From contig JABFSH010000038.1 in the NCBI GenBank assembly GCA_013140705.1, positions 62,001 through 126,000 on the forward strand: a stretch of DNA of 64,000 bases, given 5' to 3'. Under the pieces are notes generated by a model. The model made no database searches and had not been told where the DNA came from. It saw only the letters and a program-made list of their open reading frames with translations. Positions 34,677 to 43,659 of the stretch are shown here, one piece after another (positions within the stretch are counted from its first letter, which is position 1; every line of letters begins with the position of its first letter). Position numbers and translations under genes: made by a program. Source of the DNA: Methylococcaceae bacterium. GTDB lineage: Bacteria > Pseudomonadota > Gammaproteobacteria > Methylococcales > Methylomonadaceae.

Positions 34677-35837
34677 CTAGCCTTTAAAGACAATGGCGGG
34701 TTCCAGAAGAATAACTTTACGAATGCTGATCAGCGCCGCAAACACACAAATCAGGCTTACGCCGGTGCCACTGAAAACCAACAGCTGCCAGGGAAACTTG
34801 AAGGCCAGAATGGTATTGCGCATCGCAAATCCGAATAATGCCGTCAAGCCCACCCCCAGGCCGTAACCCAGACTGCCTACCAATACCGCCTGTAACAATA
34901 TCATGCGCAACAAGGTCCAGTTACTGGTCCCCATCGCTTTAAGCACACCAAATTGACGCAGGTTCTCCAGCGTGAAGTTATAAAACGTCTGGCCGGCTAT
35001 GGCGGCTCCAACGATGAAGCCTAAAAGAACTGAAATACCGAAATTGATCGGAATACCGGTATTTTTCATAAAATACTGATAGGTGAGTGTTTTGAAATCA
35101 TCGCGGGTATAAGCAGCCAAACCGGTCCGCTCACTGATACGATGAGCGAGCTGATCAAGATTTTCACCGGGTTTAGCCTTCACCAGAACAAACGACAACA
35201 GTTTACGCTCTCGGGGCGCATAGCTCTTGGCACGGGAATACGTGGTATAGACCACGGGTTGTGACTGGAAGGTACGGGTAACTTTGGCTATTCCGACAAC
35301 TATGGCGCGACGATCATTCAACTCCAGACTGTCGCCGACTTTCAGCGGAACTGGCTCGCCACCGGGAATTAGCGATGGTTTGGACAGTTTTTCCTTGGCG
35401 CCATCGATATCGACAATAATGCCATCACTGCGCCGTAGATCTTCGATTTTGCCTTCCAGCATCACCGGTGGCCCGCCAATCAGGGTCGCATCATCCAGTC
35501 CAACCAGGTTGCAGGTCTGGAAGGTGCCATCAACCAGTCGGGCCTTCAGAAGGCCCTTATACAGCGGCATGGCCCATTCCACACCGGATATGCCGCGCAC
35601 TCGATACAGTTCTGTGTCCTGCATGGGCTTGATGTCATCGACAAATTGCACTTTTTTATCCATCACCCAAATGTCGGGTAAGCCCAAATCGGATATAAAA
35701 CTAAAGGTGCGAGACATCAGACCGACGAAGATGGCGGGTTGCTGCGTCATAATCAGGGAAGCAAAAGTCAGCCCCATGACAATGCCTAGATACTTCCCTC
35801 TGTCTCCCATCAACATTTTTAAGGCAATATGATTCAT
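34677..35837 (-). CDS. FtsX-like ABC permease (DevC/MacB-type)
   Basis: A 386-residue permease: an N-terminal transmembrane segment (YLGIVMGLTFASLIMTQQPAIFVG), a large MacB-like periplasmic domain (residues ~40-260), and three C-terminal transmembrane segments (FGISVLLGFIVGAAIAGQTFY, LLQAVLVGSLGYGLGVGL, LVFSGTGVSLICVFAAL). The NLRQFGVLKAMGTSNW segment is the coupling-helix region typical of FtsX-family proteins. It overlaps the tetR gene by 4 bases, so repressor and transporter are coupled. Confidence 0.88.
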   Translation of the reverse strand: MNHIALKMLMGDRGKYLGIVMGLTFASLIMTQQPAIFVGLMSRTFSFISDLGLPDIWVMDKKVQFVDDIKPMQDTELYRVRGISGVEWAMPLYKGLLKARLVDGTFQTCNLVGLDDATLIGGPPVMLEGKIEDLRRSDGIIVDIDGAKEKLSKPSLIPGGEPVPLKVGDSLELNDRRAIVVGIAKVTRTFQSQPVVYTTYSRAKSYAPRERKLLSFVLVKAKPGENLDQLAHRISERTGLAAYTRDDFKTLTYQYFMKNTGIPINFGISVLLGFIVGAAIAGQTFYNFTLENLRQFGVLKAMGTSNWTLLRMILLQAVLVGSLGYGLGVGLTALFGFAMRNTILAFKFPWQLLVFSGTGVSLICVFAALISIRKVILLEPAIVFKG

Positions 35838-36496
35838 GGCGCAGAATCCTCCCGATAGTCTGCCAAACGATTCAAAGCGAATAATGAGAACTGGACGATA
35901 TGATCGGCGGTGGCTTGAATGGCCTGTTGATCGGCAATCACGTACGGATATAGGCGATCAATCACCGAACGCGAATGCTTATACATCAGGCATTGTCCCA
36001 ATACGCTAATAACGCTGCGATGCACACTGTCGTTAGTGGCATTCTGCCCCAAAATTTGGCGAATAATTTCTTCCAATAATGCGCAATTGGGCGCAATGGC
36101 GGTAGAAATGATTTCATCCAAGGCCCTTGTCGGCTCGGCAATTTCCCGAGTGATTAGCTTGCTGTGGAATCCCAGGTGACTCTCGTCCAGCAATTTATGT
36201 AGAAAATTTTCAATAAAAAACCTCAGGCGCTGTTCAGACGGCAACTGCTTATCAAGCGCTGCATCTTGTGGATATCGTCTATTCGCTTCCTCAAATGCAA
36301 AGGCCAACGCTTTGCTATAAAGTGCTTCCTTACTGCGAAAGTAGTAATTGACAGATGCCACATTAACGTTCGCACGGCAGCAAATCTCACGCACAGTCGT
36401 GGCACGAAAACCATTTTCCGCAAACACTTCAACCGCAACTTGTAACAAGCGATCAAAAGTCGATTCCAAATTGATTGATTCCTGGATACCCATCAT
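35834..36496 (-). CDS. TetR-family repressor of the exporter operon
   Basis: A 220-residue regulator with the TetR N-terminal HTH (LLQVAVEVFAENGFRATTVREICCRANVNVASVNYYFRSKEALY) and a C-terminal region like CerR/DUF1956 proteins (LGFHSKLITREIAEPT). It is the first gene of the tetR-permease-ATPase-fusion-outer-membrane operon and probably represses it from the ~190-base gap upstream. The effector is unknown. Confidence 0.88.
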   Translation of the reverse strand: MMGIQESINLESTFDRLLQVAVEVFAENGFRATTVREICCRANVNVASVNYYFRSKEALYSKALAFAFEEANRRYPQDAALDKQLPSEQRLRFFIENFLHKLLDESHLGFHSKLITREIAEPTRALDEIISTAIAPNCALLEEIIRQILGQNATNDSVHRSVISVLGQCLMYKHSRSVIDRLYPYVIADQQAIQATADHIVQFSLFALNRLADYREDSAP

Positions 36497-36687
36497 TCGT
36501 TTTAAACAGTTGATTGAACTTTATTGTATTACTCAACTCAAATGAGGGCAATGGGTATTTGCGCATACCCTCGAAAAGCCAAAACATAAGGCCGTATCTC
36601 AGCACCGATTTTTAGTGTCGGTACTTGACAAAATCCAGCATTCAGATTAACTGAGCAGTTAAAGCGTTAATTTTTTGGGAGCAACTG

Positions 36688-37221
36688 ATGAACAAAGAAA
36701 AAAGCTATTTGACTAACCCCTTCAACGATAAGGTACATTCGATTGTGGCTGGAATTGATAAGGATGTTGAGCACGGCGAGGATATTTTAATGCTGGGCTT
36801 TGGTTTGGTTATGATGTCTACTTTTTTCGCTCCCTTCGTGCCGCCTTCCATTCTTTTGCCCTTGGTTGCCATCACCTTTGCGATTTCATCGAGTGTCGCC
36901 AGAATTAATTATCGCAATATGAAACAAAAACTTCAGGTATCAATAACACAAATCGATGCGCATGATCAGATAATCCTAAAACCCCTATCCAAAGCCTTTG
37001 GCGAACAGCCACCGTTAGAACTGGGCGATTCGTTTAATCCCTTGAAAAATGGCAAGCGTACATTCAAATGTATCTTGGGTGGCATCTTGATTAATCCTTT
37101 CTGGATGCCCATTTTCTATATGATGGGCATGCAAATTGACGAAGATAAAAACCTGGGGCTTCTAAATCTGGCCATTATTGGCGTTGAACGAAGAATAGCG
37201 CCTCGGCTTAGCAAAAATTGA
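36688..37221 (+). CDS. Membrane protein of unknown function
   Basis: A 177-residue protein with two adjacent hydrophobic segments around residues 33-70 (LMLGFGLVMMSTFFAPFVPPSILLPLVAITFAIS) and another at ~127-143 (CILGGILINPFWMPIFYMMGMQ). GGGAGCAAC precedes the ATG. Polar ends suggest cytoplasmic termini. I do not recognise the family. It is divergent from the TetR operon and followed by a degenerate repeat element. Confidence 0.6.
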   Translation: MNKEKSYLTNPFNDKVHSIVAGIDKDVEHGEDILMLGFGLVMMSTFFAPFVPPSILLPLVAITFAISSSVARINYRNMKQKLQVSITQIDAHDQIILKPLSKAFGEQPPLELGDSFNPLKNGKRTFKCILGGILINPFWMPIFYMMGMQIDEDKNLGLLNLAIIGVERRIAPRLSKN

Positions 37222-37230
37222 TTCTGTTTT

Positions 37231-37318
37231 GAGACACTTGCAAAACTCCTGGTAATTGCCCTGCGGTTTTGCTCTGGAGGACCCGGTCGAACCACATACC
37301 TGCTTTTTCAAGTATCTC
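37231..37318. repeat. Degenerate copy of the element-B termini
   Basis: GAGACACTTG (37231-37240) and CAAGTATCTC (37309-37318) form near-perfect inverted ends. The inside edges (CTCCTGGTAATTGCCCT and CGAACCACATAC) match the inside edges of element B at 30427-30444 and 30577-30588, while B's palindromic middle is missing. It is therefore a shortened relative of the same family. Confidence 0.6.
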
Positions 37319-37591
37319 TTTTTCAAATTAAATGAAGCTCCGGTAGCAGCATGACGAGACCTCTGATAACCAGGCTTGTTTAGAACTAAAAAGGATACAT
37401 AATCAACATTTGAATACGAAAGATCAGTTGACTTAATCGATAAAATAGTTCAAAACATATTCTGTTGACCCGGACAATCAAGCATTTGGTGAGTCTATTC
37501 AATACAATTGACCTATCTATAACTACAAATGAATCATTTCGGAGCGTGACCAACTCTGCGTAGTGATTTTACAACTAAGAGAGGAGTCTGC
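37319..37591. other. Upstream region of the sulfide:quinone oxidoreductase gene
   Basis: AT-rich, no ORF. It ends with AGAGAGGAG, a strong ribosome site for the gene at 37592. No promoter hexamer pair is clear enough to assert. Confidence 0.4.
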
Positions 37592-38845
37592 ATGACACAA
37601 AAATATACCCTACTTATCGTCGGTGGCGGCGCAGCTGGCGTATCAGTAGCCAATAACATGCGTCGTCAAAACGCCAGCATCGATATTGCGATTATCGAGC
37701 CGTCTGAAAAACATTACTATCAACCCGGTTTCACGATTGTCGGTGGCGGGGCGTATACGCTCAAGGAAACGATGCGTAACGAGAAAGATTTAATTCATCC
37801 CAGTGTCACCTGGATCAAGGAGTATGCCGAATCCTTTCAGCCGGATGAAAACACCGTCAGTTTGCGGTCCGGCGATAAAGTTTCTTACGACTATCTGGTG
37901 GTTTGTCCCGGTTTACAACTGGATTGGGATAAAATCCAGGGCCTGAAAGAGACTATCGGCAAAAACAATGTGTGCAGCAACTACTCACCGGACACGGTTG
38001 AATACACCTGGGAATGCATTCAGAATGCGCAATCAGGAACGGCTTTATTTACACAACCGCCCATGCCGATCAAGTGCGCCGGTGCCCCGCAAAAAATCAT
38101 GTATCTTGCGGCCGATCGGTTTCGCAAGAAAGGCATTCTGGATAAATTTACCATTGAATTTTGTAATGCGGGTCCCGGCATGTTTGGTGTACCCTTTTTT
38201 GCCAAAGCCTTATCGAAAGTGGCTACCGATTACGGCATAAAAACCAATTTCAACCATAACCTGGTGGCTATTGACGGCCCCGCAAAAATCGCCACGTTTG
38301 AAACAACCGGCAGCGACGGCTCCAAACAGCAAGTCACAAAAACCTTTGACATGATTCACGTAACTCCGCCGCAAAGCGCACCCGACTTCATTAAAAAAAG
38401 TCCTTTAGCGAATGCGGCCGGCTGGGTTGACGTGCATCCGAAATCGCTTCAACATGCCAAATTCAGCAATATTTTCGGCCTGGGGGATGCTACCTCAACG
38501 CCAAACGCCAAAACAGCCGCCGCTGTGCGCAAGCAGGTTCCCATCGTCGTTGATAACATTCTAGGGCTGATCAACAGCAAACAAGTCGCCGAGCGTTATG
38601 ATGGCTATGGTTCCTGTCCGTTAACCACTTCATTAAACACGGTCATGCTTGCCGAGTTTTCCTATGACGGTAAAGTAACACCGTCCTTCCCGTTTCTGGA
38701 CCCCAGGAAAAACCGAGCTATCTGGTTTTGGGGCAAAACCACCGGATTTCCTTGGCTTTATTGGCATCTGATGATAAAAGGCTACCGCATTGATATTCCT
38801 CATCTGGAAAGCTACGCCCAAGACTTTGTAAAAGAGGACTCATAA
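37592..38845 (+). CDS. sqr: Sulfide:quinone oxidoreductase, mitochondrial (type II-like) class
   Basis: A 417-residue FAD disulfide oxidoreductase with the dinucleotide-binding GGGAAGVSVANNM at the N-terminus and a second FAD-contact motif FGLGDATSTPNAKTAAAV near 296-312. The redox cysteines are Cys162 in KCAGAPQKIMYL and Cys342 in GYGSCPLTT, both patterns shared with mitochondrial SQOR; the NYSPDTVEYTW and WVDVHPKSLQH segments also match that class. The C-terminal amphipathic helices suit monotopic membrane attachment. It oxidises sulfide and passes electrons to the quinone pool, which may protect the methane oxidation machinery in sulfidic sediment. Confidence 0.85.
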   Translation: MTQKYTLLIVGGGAAGVSVANNMRRQNASIDIAIIEPSEKHYYQPGFTIVGGGAYTLKETMRNEKDLIHPSVTWIKEYAESFQPDENTVSLRSGDKVSYDYLVVCPGLQLDWDKIQGLKETIGKNNVCSNYSPDTVEYTWECIQNAQSGTALFTQPPMPIKCAGAPQKIMYLAADRFRKKGILDKFTIEFCNAGPGMFGVPFFAKALSKVATDYGIKTNFNHNLVAIDGPAKIATFETTGSDGSKQQVTKTFDMIHVTPPQSAPDFIKKSPLANAAGWVDVHPKSLQHAKFSNIFGLGDATSTPNAKTAAAVRKQVPIVVDNILGLINSKQVAERYDGYGSCPLTTSLNTVMLAEFSYDGKVTPSFPFLDPRKNRAIWFWGKTTGFPWLYWHLMIKGYRIDIPHLESYAQDFVKEDS

Positions 38846-38910
38846 AAATTATCGTTGACGGGTTTTCAGTCGCATTTAACATGTCAACGACTCATAACCA
38901 ATGCAGTTCC

Positions 38911-38953
38911 CTGAGCGGAGCCAAAGCCAATAACCAGCTTTGGTTCCGCTCAG
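38911..38953. terminator. Long hairpin downstream of sqr
   Basis: CTGAGCGGAGCCAAAGC pairs with GCTTTGGTTCCGCTCAG (one mismatch position) around nine loop bases, 65 bases past the sqr stop. There is no T-tract on either strand, so it may be a Rho-assisted terminator or 3' stabiliser. Confidence 0.5.
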
Positions 38954-39342
38954 TCTGCACTTACTTTAGAGAAAACGTTTTGCTCTCTTACTTTGCAGTC
39001 CATCCACATCAAGTACTGGTGACTATTTTCATCGAATTATTCATCTACAAATCAACCAAGTCCTTCAAGTACCATTCCTAAGTCAGCACTAAAAAATCCC
39101 ATTAAATTTTTTTGGAAATAAATAGTCCAACAAAAGCTTTTGCATTCCAGCCAAAACATTTTATGATTTAATGAAGAGCGGCTTAAAATATGAGCTCTTG
39201 GCAAGCATCTTGACTAAATAATGAGCAAACGGGAATTAATACAGGTTTGAAACTATACTTCAAAAAAGTAGCGATCATATCTTTTGGCTTTACTTGCGTA
39301 TATGTTAGGATTTGAACATTAATTGATTTGTGAGTTTAAAAC
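38954..39342. other. Intergenic region between sqr and the PA3496-like gene
   Basis: AT-rich, about 390 bases. The only plus-strand ORF here (38881-39081) runs through the hairpin and has no protein character. I see no RNA gene. Confidence 0.4.
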
Positions 39343-39576
39343 ATGAATAAAACAACACCCAAAGCTGGTACAAAAGCTGGCACACCCGACCCCGCCCCGG
39401 CAACAGAACAGGAAGACGATGACATTTTCGAAGATGGCGAAATTACATCGATCGCTGAAAGTATCGACAATGAAACCATCAAGCGCGATGCGCGTAGAAA
39501 AATCGAAATCTATTGGGAAAAAAGGCGGCTAAGAGAACAATTCGACGATTTTGATGAATCTGAATTTGGTTTTTAA
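39343..39576 (+). CDS. Small acidic protein of the PA3496 family
   Basis: A 77-residue protein with an acidic middle (EQEDDDIFEDGE) and a conserved C-terminal motif DARRKIEIYWEKRRLREQFDDF, which matches the pattern of PA3496-type gammaproteobacterial proteins annotated as putative envelope-integrity factors. No signal peptide. It stands alone in a gene-poor stretch. Function is not established. Confidence 0.7.
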   Translation: MNKTTPKAGTKAGTPDPAPATEQEDDDIFEDGEITSIAESIDNETIKRDARRKIEIYWEKRRLREQFDDFDESEFGF

Positions 39577-39836
39577 CCGTTCCAACAATAGATGTAACTC
39601 ATCCAGCCACCGGTCAGCACCGGTGGTTAAAAATCTGACTATAACTCTTATACAGGGTCCATGATTGAACTCTATACCAACTCACCTCTGAGTGCTTGAT
39701 CTTCAAAACACTTCCTTACACATTCCGAAAATCATAACGCAACGCTCTCTAATGACATTGAGTGACCCACACCCGGCCACCTGATTATCTACATACCGTT
39801 ACAAGACTCCGTTAAGATTTTACACTGCTGTCAATT
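39577..39836. other. Intergenic region before the M20 amidohydrolase
   Basis: About 260 bases; no ORF, RNA gene or convincing terminator seen. Confidence 0.35.
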
Positions 39837-41036
39837 ATGGATCCAAGAACGCCGATGAAAAATGAATGGCAAATATTGCACGAGGACATGCGTCAATGGC
39901 GGCATCACCTGCACCAATACCCTGAAACCGCCTATGAAGAATTGGCAACGGCAAAATTCATCGCCGACAGGCTAACCGGTTTTGGCCTGGAGGTTCATCA
40001 GGGTTTAGGGAAAACCGGCGTTGTCGCGACGCTTTCAGCCGGTACCAGCAATAAAAAGATTGCGCTGCGCGCCGACATGGATGCGCTATTCATTCAGGAG
40101 CAAAACGACTTTGCTCATAAATCCAGTCATCATGGCAAAATGCATGCCTGCGGTCATGACGGCCATTCTGCAATGCTGCTGGGCGCTGCGAGCTATTTGG
40201 CGGAGCATCGCAACTTTGACGGCACGATTTATTTTATTTTTCAACCGGCCGAAGAAGGCCGTGCGGGCGCACAACAAATGATCGCTGATGGTTTGTTTGA
40301 GCAATTCCCGGCCGACTGTGTGTTTGGCATGCACAATTTTCCCGATATTCCGGCCGGCCATTTTGCTGTCAAACCAGGCCCGATGATGGCATCATTTGAT
40401 TGCTTTGAAATCATCATAACCGGCCAGGCGACCCATGCCGCCATGCCCCATTTGGGGAATGATGCGATTGTTGCTTCGGCACATATCATCAATGCCTTGC
40501 AAACCATCGTCAGTCGAACCGTTAATCCAGCGTATTCGGCTGTCGTCAGCATCACCCAGATCCATGCCGGCAATACCTGGAACGCCTTACCGGAATCGGT
40601 TCTGTTAAGGGGTACGTACCGTTGCTTTGACGCCAGCGTTCAAACACTCATCGCTGAAAAAATCGTGCAACTGGTTAACGCCACCTGCTCGGGTTTCGGC
40701 ATGCAGGCAGACATCAAGTTTAACCCGGAAAACCCCGGCTATCCGGTCACCTTGAATGCTGAAACAGCAACCGCACTGGCATTAAAAGCAGCCATAGCCG
40801 TTGTTGGTCAAGAGTGCGTCGATCTACAACCGATTCCCAGCATGGGATCGGAAGACTTTGCCTTCATGCTGCAGGAAAAACCCGGCTGTTATATCTGGAT
40901 AGGCAACGGCTCTTCTGAAAATGGCTGCCTGTTACACAATCCGCATTATGATTTTAACGATGATATCTTACCCATCGGTACCGCTTACTGGATAAAACTG
41001 GTAGAAACTGTACTCAACGAATCGTCTGCAGGCTAA
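39837..41036 (+). CDS. M20-family amidohydrolase (hippurate/N-acyl amino acid hydrolase type)
   Basis: A 399-residue metallopeptidase-like amidohydrolase with RADMDAL (~82-88), the metal motif HACGHDGHSAML (~105-116), EEGRAGAQ, MHNFPDIPAG and the C-terminal GSEDFAFML. The catalytic Glu and zinc/manganese ligands are in place. ATG 39855 (MKNEWQILHEDM) is an equally good start. Members hydrolyse N-acyl amino acids or indole-amino acid conjugates in the cytoplasm. Substrate unknown. Its end overlaps the convergent ribA gene by 4 bases. Confidence 0.87.
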   Translation: MDPRTPMKNEWQILHEDMRQWRHHLHQYPETAYEELATAKFIADRLTGFGLEVHQGLGKTGVVATLSAGTSNKKIALRADMDALFIQEQNDFAHKSSHHGKMHACGHDGHSAMLLGAASYLAEHRNFDGTIYFIFQPAEEGRAGAQQMIADGLFEQFPADCVFGMHNFPDIPAGHFAVKPGPMMASFDCFEIIITGQATHAAMPHLGNDAIVASAHIINALQTIVSRTVNPAYSAVVSITQIHAGNTWNALPESVLLRGTYRCFDASVQTLIAEKIVQLVNATCSGFGMQADIKFNPENPGYPVTLNAETATALALKAAIAVVGQECVDLQPIPSMGSEDFAFMLQEKPGCYIWIGNGSSENGCLLHNPHYDFNDDILPIGTAYWIKLVETVLNESSAG

Positions 41037-41647
41037 TCCTTTTCCTTTTTTGGCTCAAAGAGCATGTGCGCCATTTTTTTTGCCTTGGTTTTTAAATAAC
41101 CCAAATTGTCGTCATGCGCAACAACTTCAATAGCAATTCGATTGACGACATTGATGCCCAGCTTTTTCAGTGCATCGATTTTCTTGGGATTGTTGGTGAT
41201 CAGCTCAACAGACTTGATTTTCAGATCATCCAGCATCAAGGCGGCAATGCTATATTCCCGCTCATCGGCAAGATGTCCCAAATGAATGTTGGCATCCACG
41301 GTATCCATGCCCTGATCCTGAAGGTTGTAGGCCTGTAGTTTTTTCAACAGCCCGATTCCCCTGCCCTCCTGACGTAAATAGATCAAAACTCCAAATCCCG
41401 CCTGATCTATCAGCTTCATCGCCATAGCCAACTGCTCGCCACAATCACAGCGTCTGGAACCTAAAACATCACCGGTAAAACATTCGGAATGAATACGGAC
41501 GGGGACATGTTCTTTAGCTGACACGTCACCCCGAACCAGGGCGACATGCTCTTTGTCATCAATACTGTTGTTGTAATAGTGCAGAATAAATTCGCCGTAC
41601 CGAGTCGGAATCGGCGTTTGCACCAAGTCTTCAAGTTGTGGTTTCAC
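41033..41647 (-). CDS. ribA: GTP cyclohydrolase II
   Basis: A 204-residue stand-alone RibA with zinc cysteines Cys56, Cys67 and Cys69 (SECFTGDVLGSRRCDCG), then YLRQEGRGIGLLKK and the LTNNPKKIDAL-like segment (ELITNNPKKIDALKKLGI). It opens GTP to 2,5-diamino-6-ribosylamino-pyrimidinone phosphate, the first step of riboflavin synthesis. It is separate from the ribH-nusB cluster at the window end. The length is normal for a monofunctional enzyme. Confidence 0.95.
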   Translation of the reverse strand: MKPQLEDLVQTPIPTRYGEFILHYYNNSIDDKEHVALVRGDVSAKEHVPVRIHSECFTGDVLGSRRCDCGEQLAMAMKLIDQAGFGVLIYLRQEGRGIGLLKKLQAYNLQDQGMDTVDANIHLGHLADEREYSIAALMLDDLKIKSVELITNNPKKIDALKKLGINVVNRIAIEVVAHDDNLGYLKTKAKKMAHMLFEPKKEKD

Positions 41648-41815
41648 GTGTTGTAATCCAAAAATTCTTTTTATTACTTAATACTCTATGGTTAACAAGC
41701 TGAATAAGCTGGAAGCCATACCATTTTCCGATATTTTACAGTATGGGCAATAATATTGTTGAAGGAGGTTAAGCTTGCGCTGTAATATGGGAAGAACATT
41801 TCATTCATAGATACC

Positions 41816-42433
41816 ATGAAACCGGACAGTTCAACCATTAAAACACGCTATGATCGCATTGCCCCCTATTTTGACGGCATTGAAGCCGTTATGGAAGGTT
41901 TGTTTTTTAGCCATTGGCGCAAACGATTGTGGGCGAAGGTTGACGGTCATCATATACTTGAAGTCGGTGTCGGAACCGGAAAAAATTTTGCATATTACCC
42001 GGCCAGCGCCCGAATCACTGCGATCGATTTCAGTCCCAAAATGCTCAACCGGGCCACGCAAAAAAAACATCGAAAAAAAGTCGCTGTCGATCTGGACATC
42101 ATGGATATTCAATCATTGAGCTATGCCGACAATAGTTTCGATACCGTCATCGCCTCCTTTGTATTTTGTTCAGTTCCTTTACCTCACAAAGGTCTGAAAG
42201 AACTCTACCGAGTCTGTAAACCGGGTGGACAGGTATTATTGCTGGAACATGTGCTCAGTTCAAAACCGGTCATCGCCAAATTCATGCACTTTCTCAATCC
42301 CGTCGTTGTCAGACTGGTTGGTGCCAATATTAATAGAGATACGCTGAAAAACGTTAAGGCCTGCACCTTTGTTTCCGTTCGAACTGACCAACAGAGCGGT
42401 GATATTATCAAGCTGATTGAAGCAATCAAATAA
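41816..42433 (+). CDS. Class I SAM-dependent methyltransferase (phospholipid N-methyltransferase-like)
   Basis: A 205-residue methyltransferase: N-terminal YDRIAPYFDGIEAVMEG, SAM motif I ILEVGVGTGKN (~47-57), acidic ITAIDFSPKML and post-motif FDTVIASFVFCSVPLP. This pattern resembles the Rhodobacter PmtA/UbiE group. PmtA methylates phosphatidylethanolamine toward phosphatidylcholine, so a membrane-lipid role is possible, but UbiE-like and other substrates cannot be excluded. It is convergent with the Wadjet operon, 38 bases away. Confidence 0.75.
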   Translation: MKPDSSTIKTRYDRIAPYFDGIEAVMEGLFFSHWRKRLWAKVDGHHILEVGVGTGKNFAYYPASARITAIDFSPKMLNRATQKKHRKKVAVDLDIMDIQSLSYADNSFDTVIASFVFCSVPLPHKGLKELYRVCKPGGQVLLLEHVLSSKPVIAKFMHFLNPVVVRLVGANINRDTLKNVKACTFVSVRTDQQSGDIIKLIEAIK

Positions 42434-42471
42434 CACATATAACCATAGCCTGAAGTCGTCATTTCACGTTG

Positions 42472-43659
42472 CTACAGTTTTTCTAAAACGGCCTTCAACG
42501 CATCAAATGCGACGCGCTCTTGCTCTAGCCGCAAAGATTTTCCGATACGGTTGTTTCTCAGATCATCAAAAAGCGCTGCTTCTTCACTACTTAAATGGGT
42601 GAGATCATAAAAAACCGGACAGTTTTCAATCACCCAATGCGCCTGATGCGCAAGCAGGGTTTTTTTATCCATTAACAAGGATTGTGTTTGCGGAAAATAA
42701 TGCCGAAATTGGCTCAGAATAGAAAAGCCGTGTGTATCAATATCACCCCAATACCAGATAGCCTTATTCTTTAGCCAATCGGCCTGGTCCAGATAAGCAA
42801 AGCCATAGCCACGACCGAAAATCACGATAGCGCGTTTAAACGCCGGAAACGCAAGACCGTTGATGTCGTTTTCGGTAACGAACACGGTATCGACATCCAA
42901 ATCCAGCTGACAAAACTCATCGTTAGTCACAGTAAGATCCGAAAGCCCTTGAAGAAACAGGTTTTTATCCAGTATGCGAAAACGTATTTGGGTAGGTTTA
43001 GCAATAAAGCCATAACGCTGCTCGAAGCTGCTTAGTCCATTATATTGAAGTGATATGTCTTCCGGCTTCAACAAGATATTCAGCCATTCGGCGAGTAGCT
43101 TTTTATGTTGTTCAATAAATTTGCTGTCAATTCCAGGCAAACTGATTTGTCGCAAATAAAGCTGGGGTCTTGGATGATCGACCATCCAGTCCAGTGTCCT
43201 CAACAATCTTGTCCAGACATGGCCATGGCTTAGCACTTTGTGCGGATATTTTATTATCCAGTCTTTTAATCCGGCAAACTGAGACAGTAACGCCTGGGCA
43301 AGCTCCCTAAACAGCTCCAGTTCTTTGGTTTTTTTAATGAAATAGGCCGCATGTTCCAGAGAAATAAACAACACAGCAACCGGCAGTTGATTACGCCCCA
43401 ATTGTCTATGATTAAACTCCAGCCATTCAACCGTAAAATCATGCCTTTTCTCGGCTTCCTGAAAAGACTGCACCCATTGTCGTACGTCGGCATAATGCTC
43501 ACCCAACTGACTGGCTGACGGTCGTTTGAGCGGAATGCGCAATGGAAACAAAGCGCCTGCGGTAATGGTTTCGGCCAATAACTGGCCTTGCTGCCAGCGT
43601 TTAAGCAGCAGGTTTTTAATATCTGCAATAGCAGTCCATGAATCCTGCAGTTGGCTCAT
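42472..43659 (-). CDS. jetD: JetD, Toprim-like nuclease of Wadjet type I
   Basis: A 395-residue protein with the DUF3322 N-terminal and DUF2220 (JetD_C) regions. The Toprim-like site is visible as Glu263 in VFVTENDINGL and the acidic pair Asp306/Asp308 in YWGDIDTHGF; RLEQERV near the end is also conserved. JetD is the DNA-cutting subunit that the JetABC condensin-like motor positions on closed circular plasmid DNA. It is the last gene of the operon and overlaps jetC by 4 bases. Confidence 0.92.
   Translation of the reverse strand: MSQLQDSWTAIADIKNLLLKRWQQGQLLAETITAGALFPLRIPLKRPSASQLGEHYADVRQWVQSFQEAEKRHDFTVEWLEFNHRQLGRNQLPVAVLFISLEHAAYFIKKTKELELFRELAQALLSQFAGLKDWIIKYPHKVLSHGHVWTRLLRTLDWMVDHPRPQLYLRQISLPGIDSKFIEQHKKLLAEWLNILLKPEDISLQYNGLSSFEQRYGFIAKPTQIRFRILDKNLFLQGLSDLTVTNDEFCQLDLDVDTVFVTENDINGLAFPAFKRAIVIFGRGYGFAYLDQADWLKNKAIWYWGDIDTHGFSILSQFRHYFPQTQSLLMDKKTLLAHQAHWVIENCPVFYDLTHLSSEEAALFDDLRNNRIGKSLRLEQERVAFDALKAVLEKL

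Noticed and set aside
38881-39081. 66-residue plus-strand frame after sqr
   Set aside because: It crosses a long perfect hairpin and has no ribosome site or protein-like composition.
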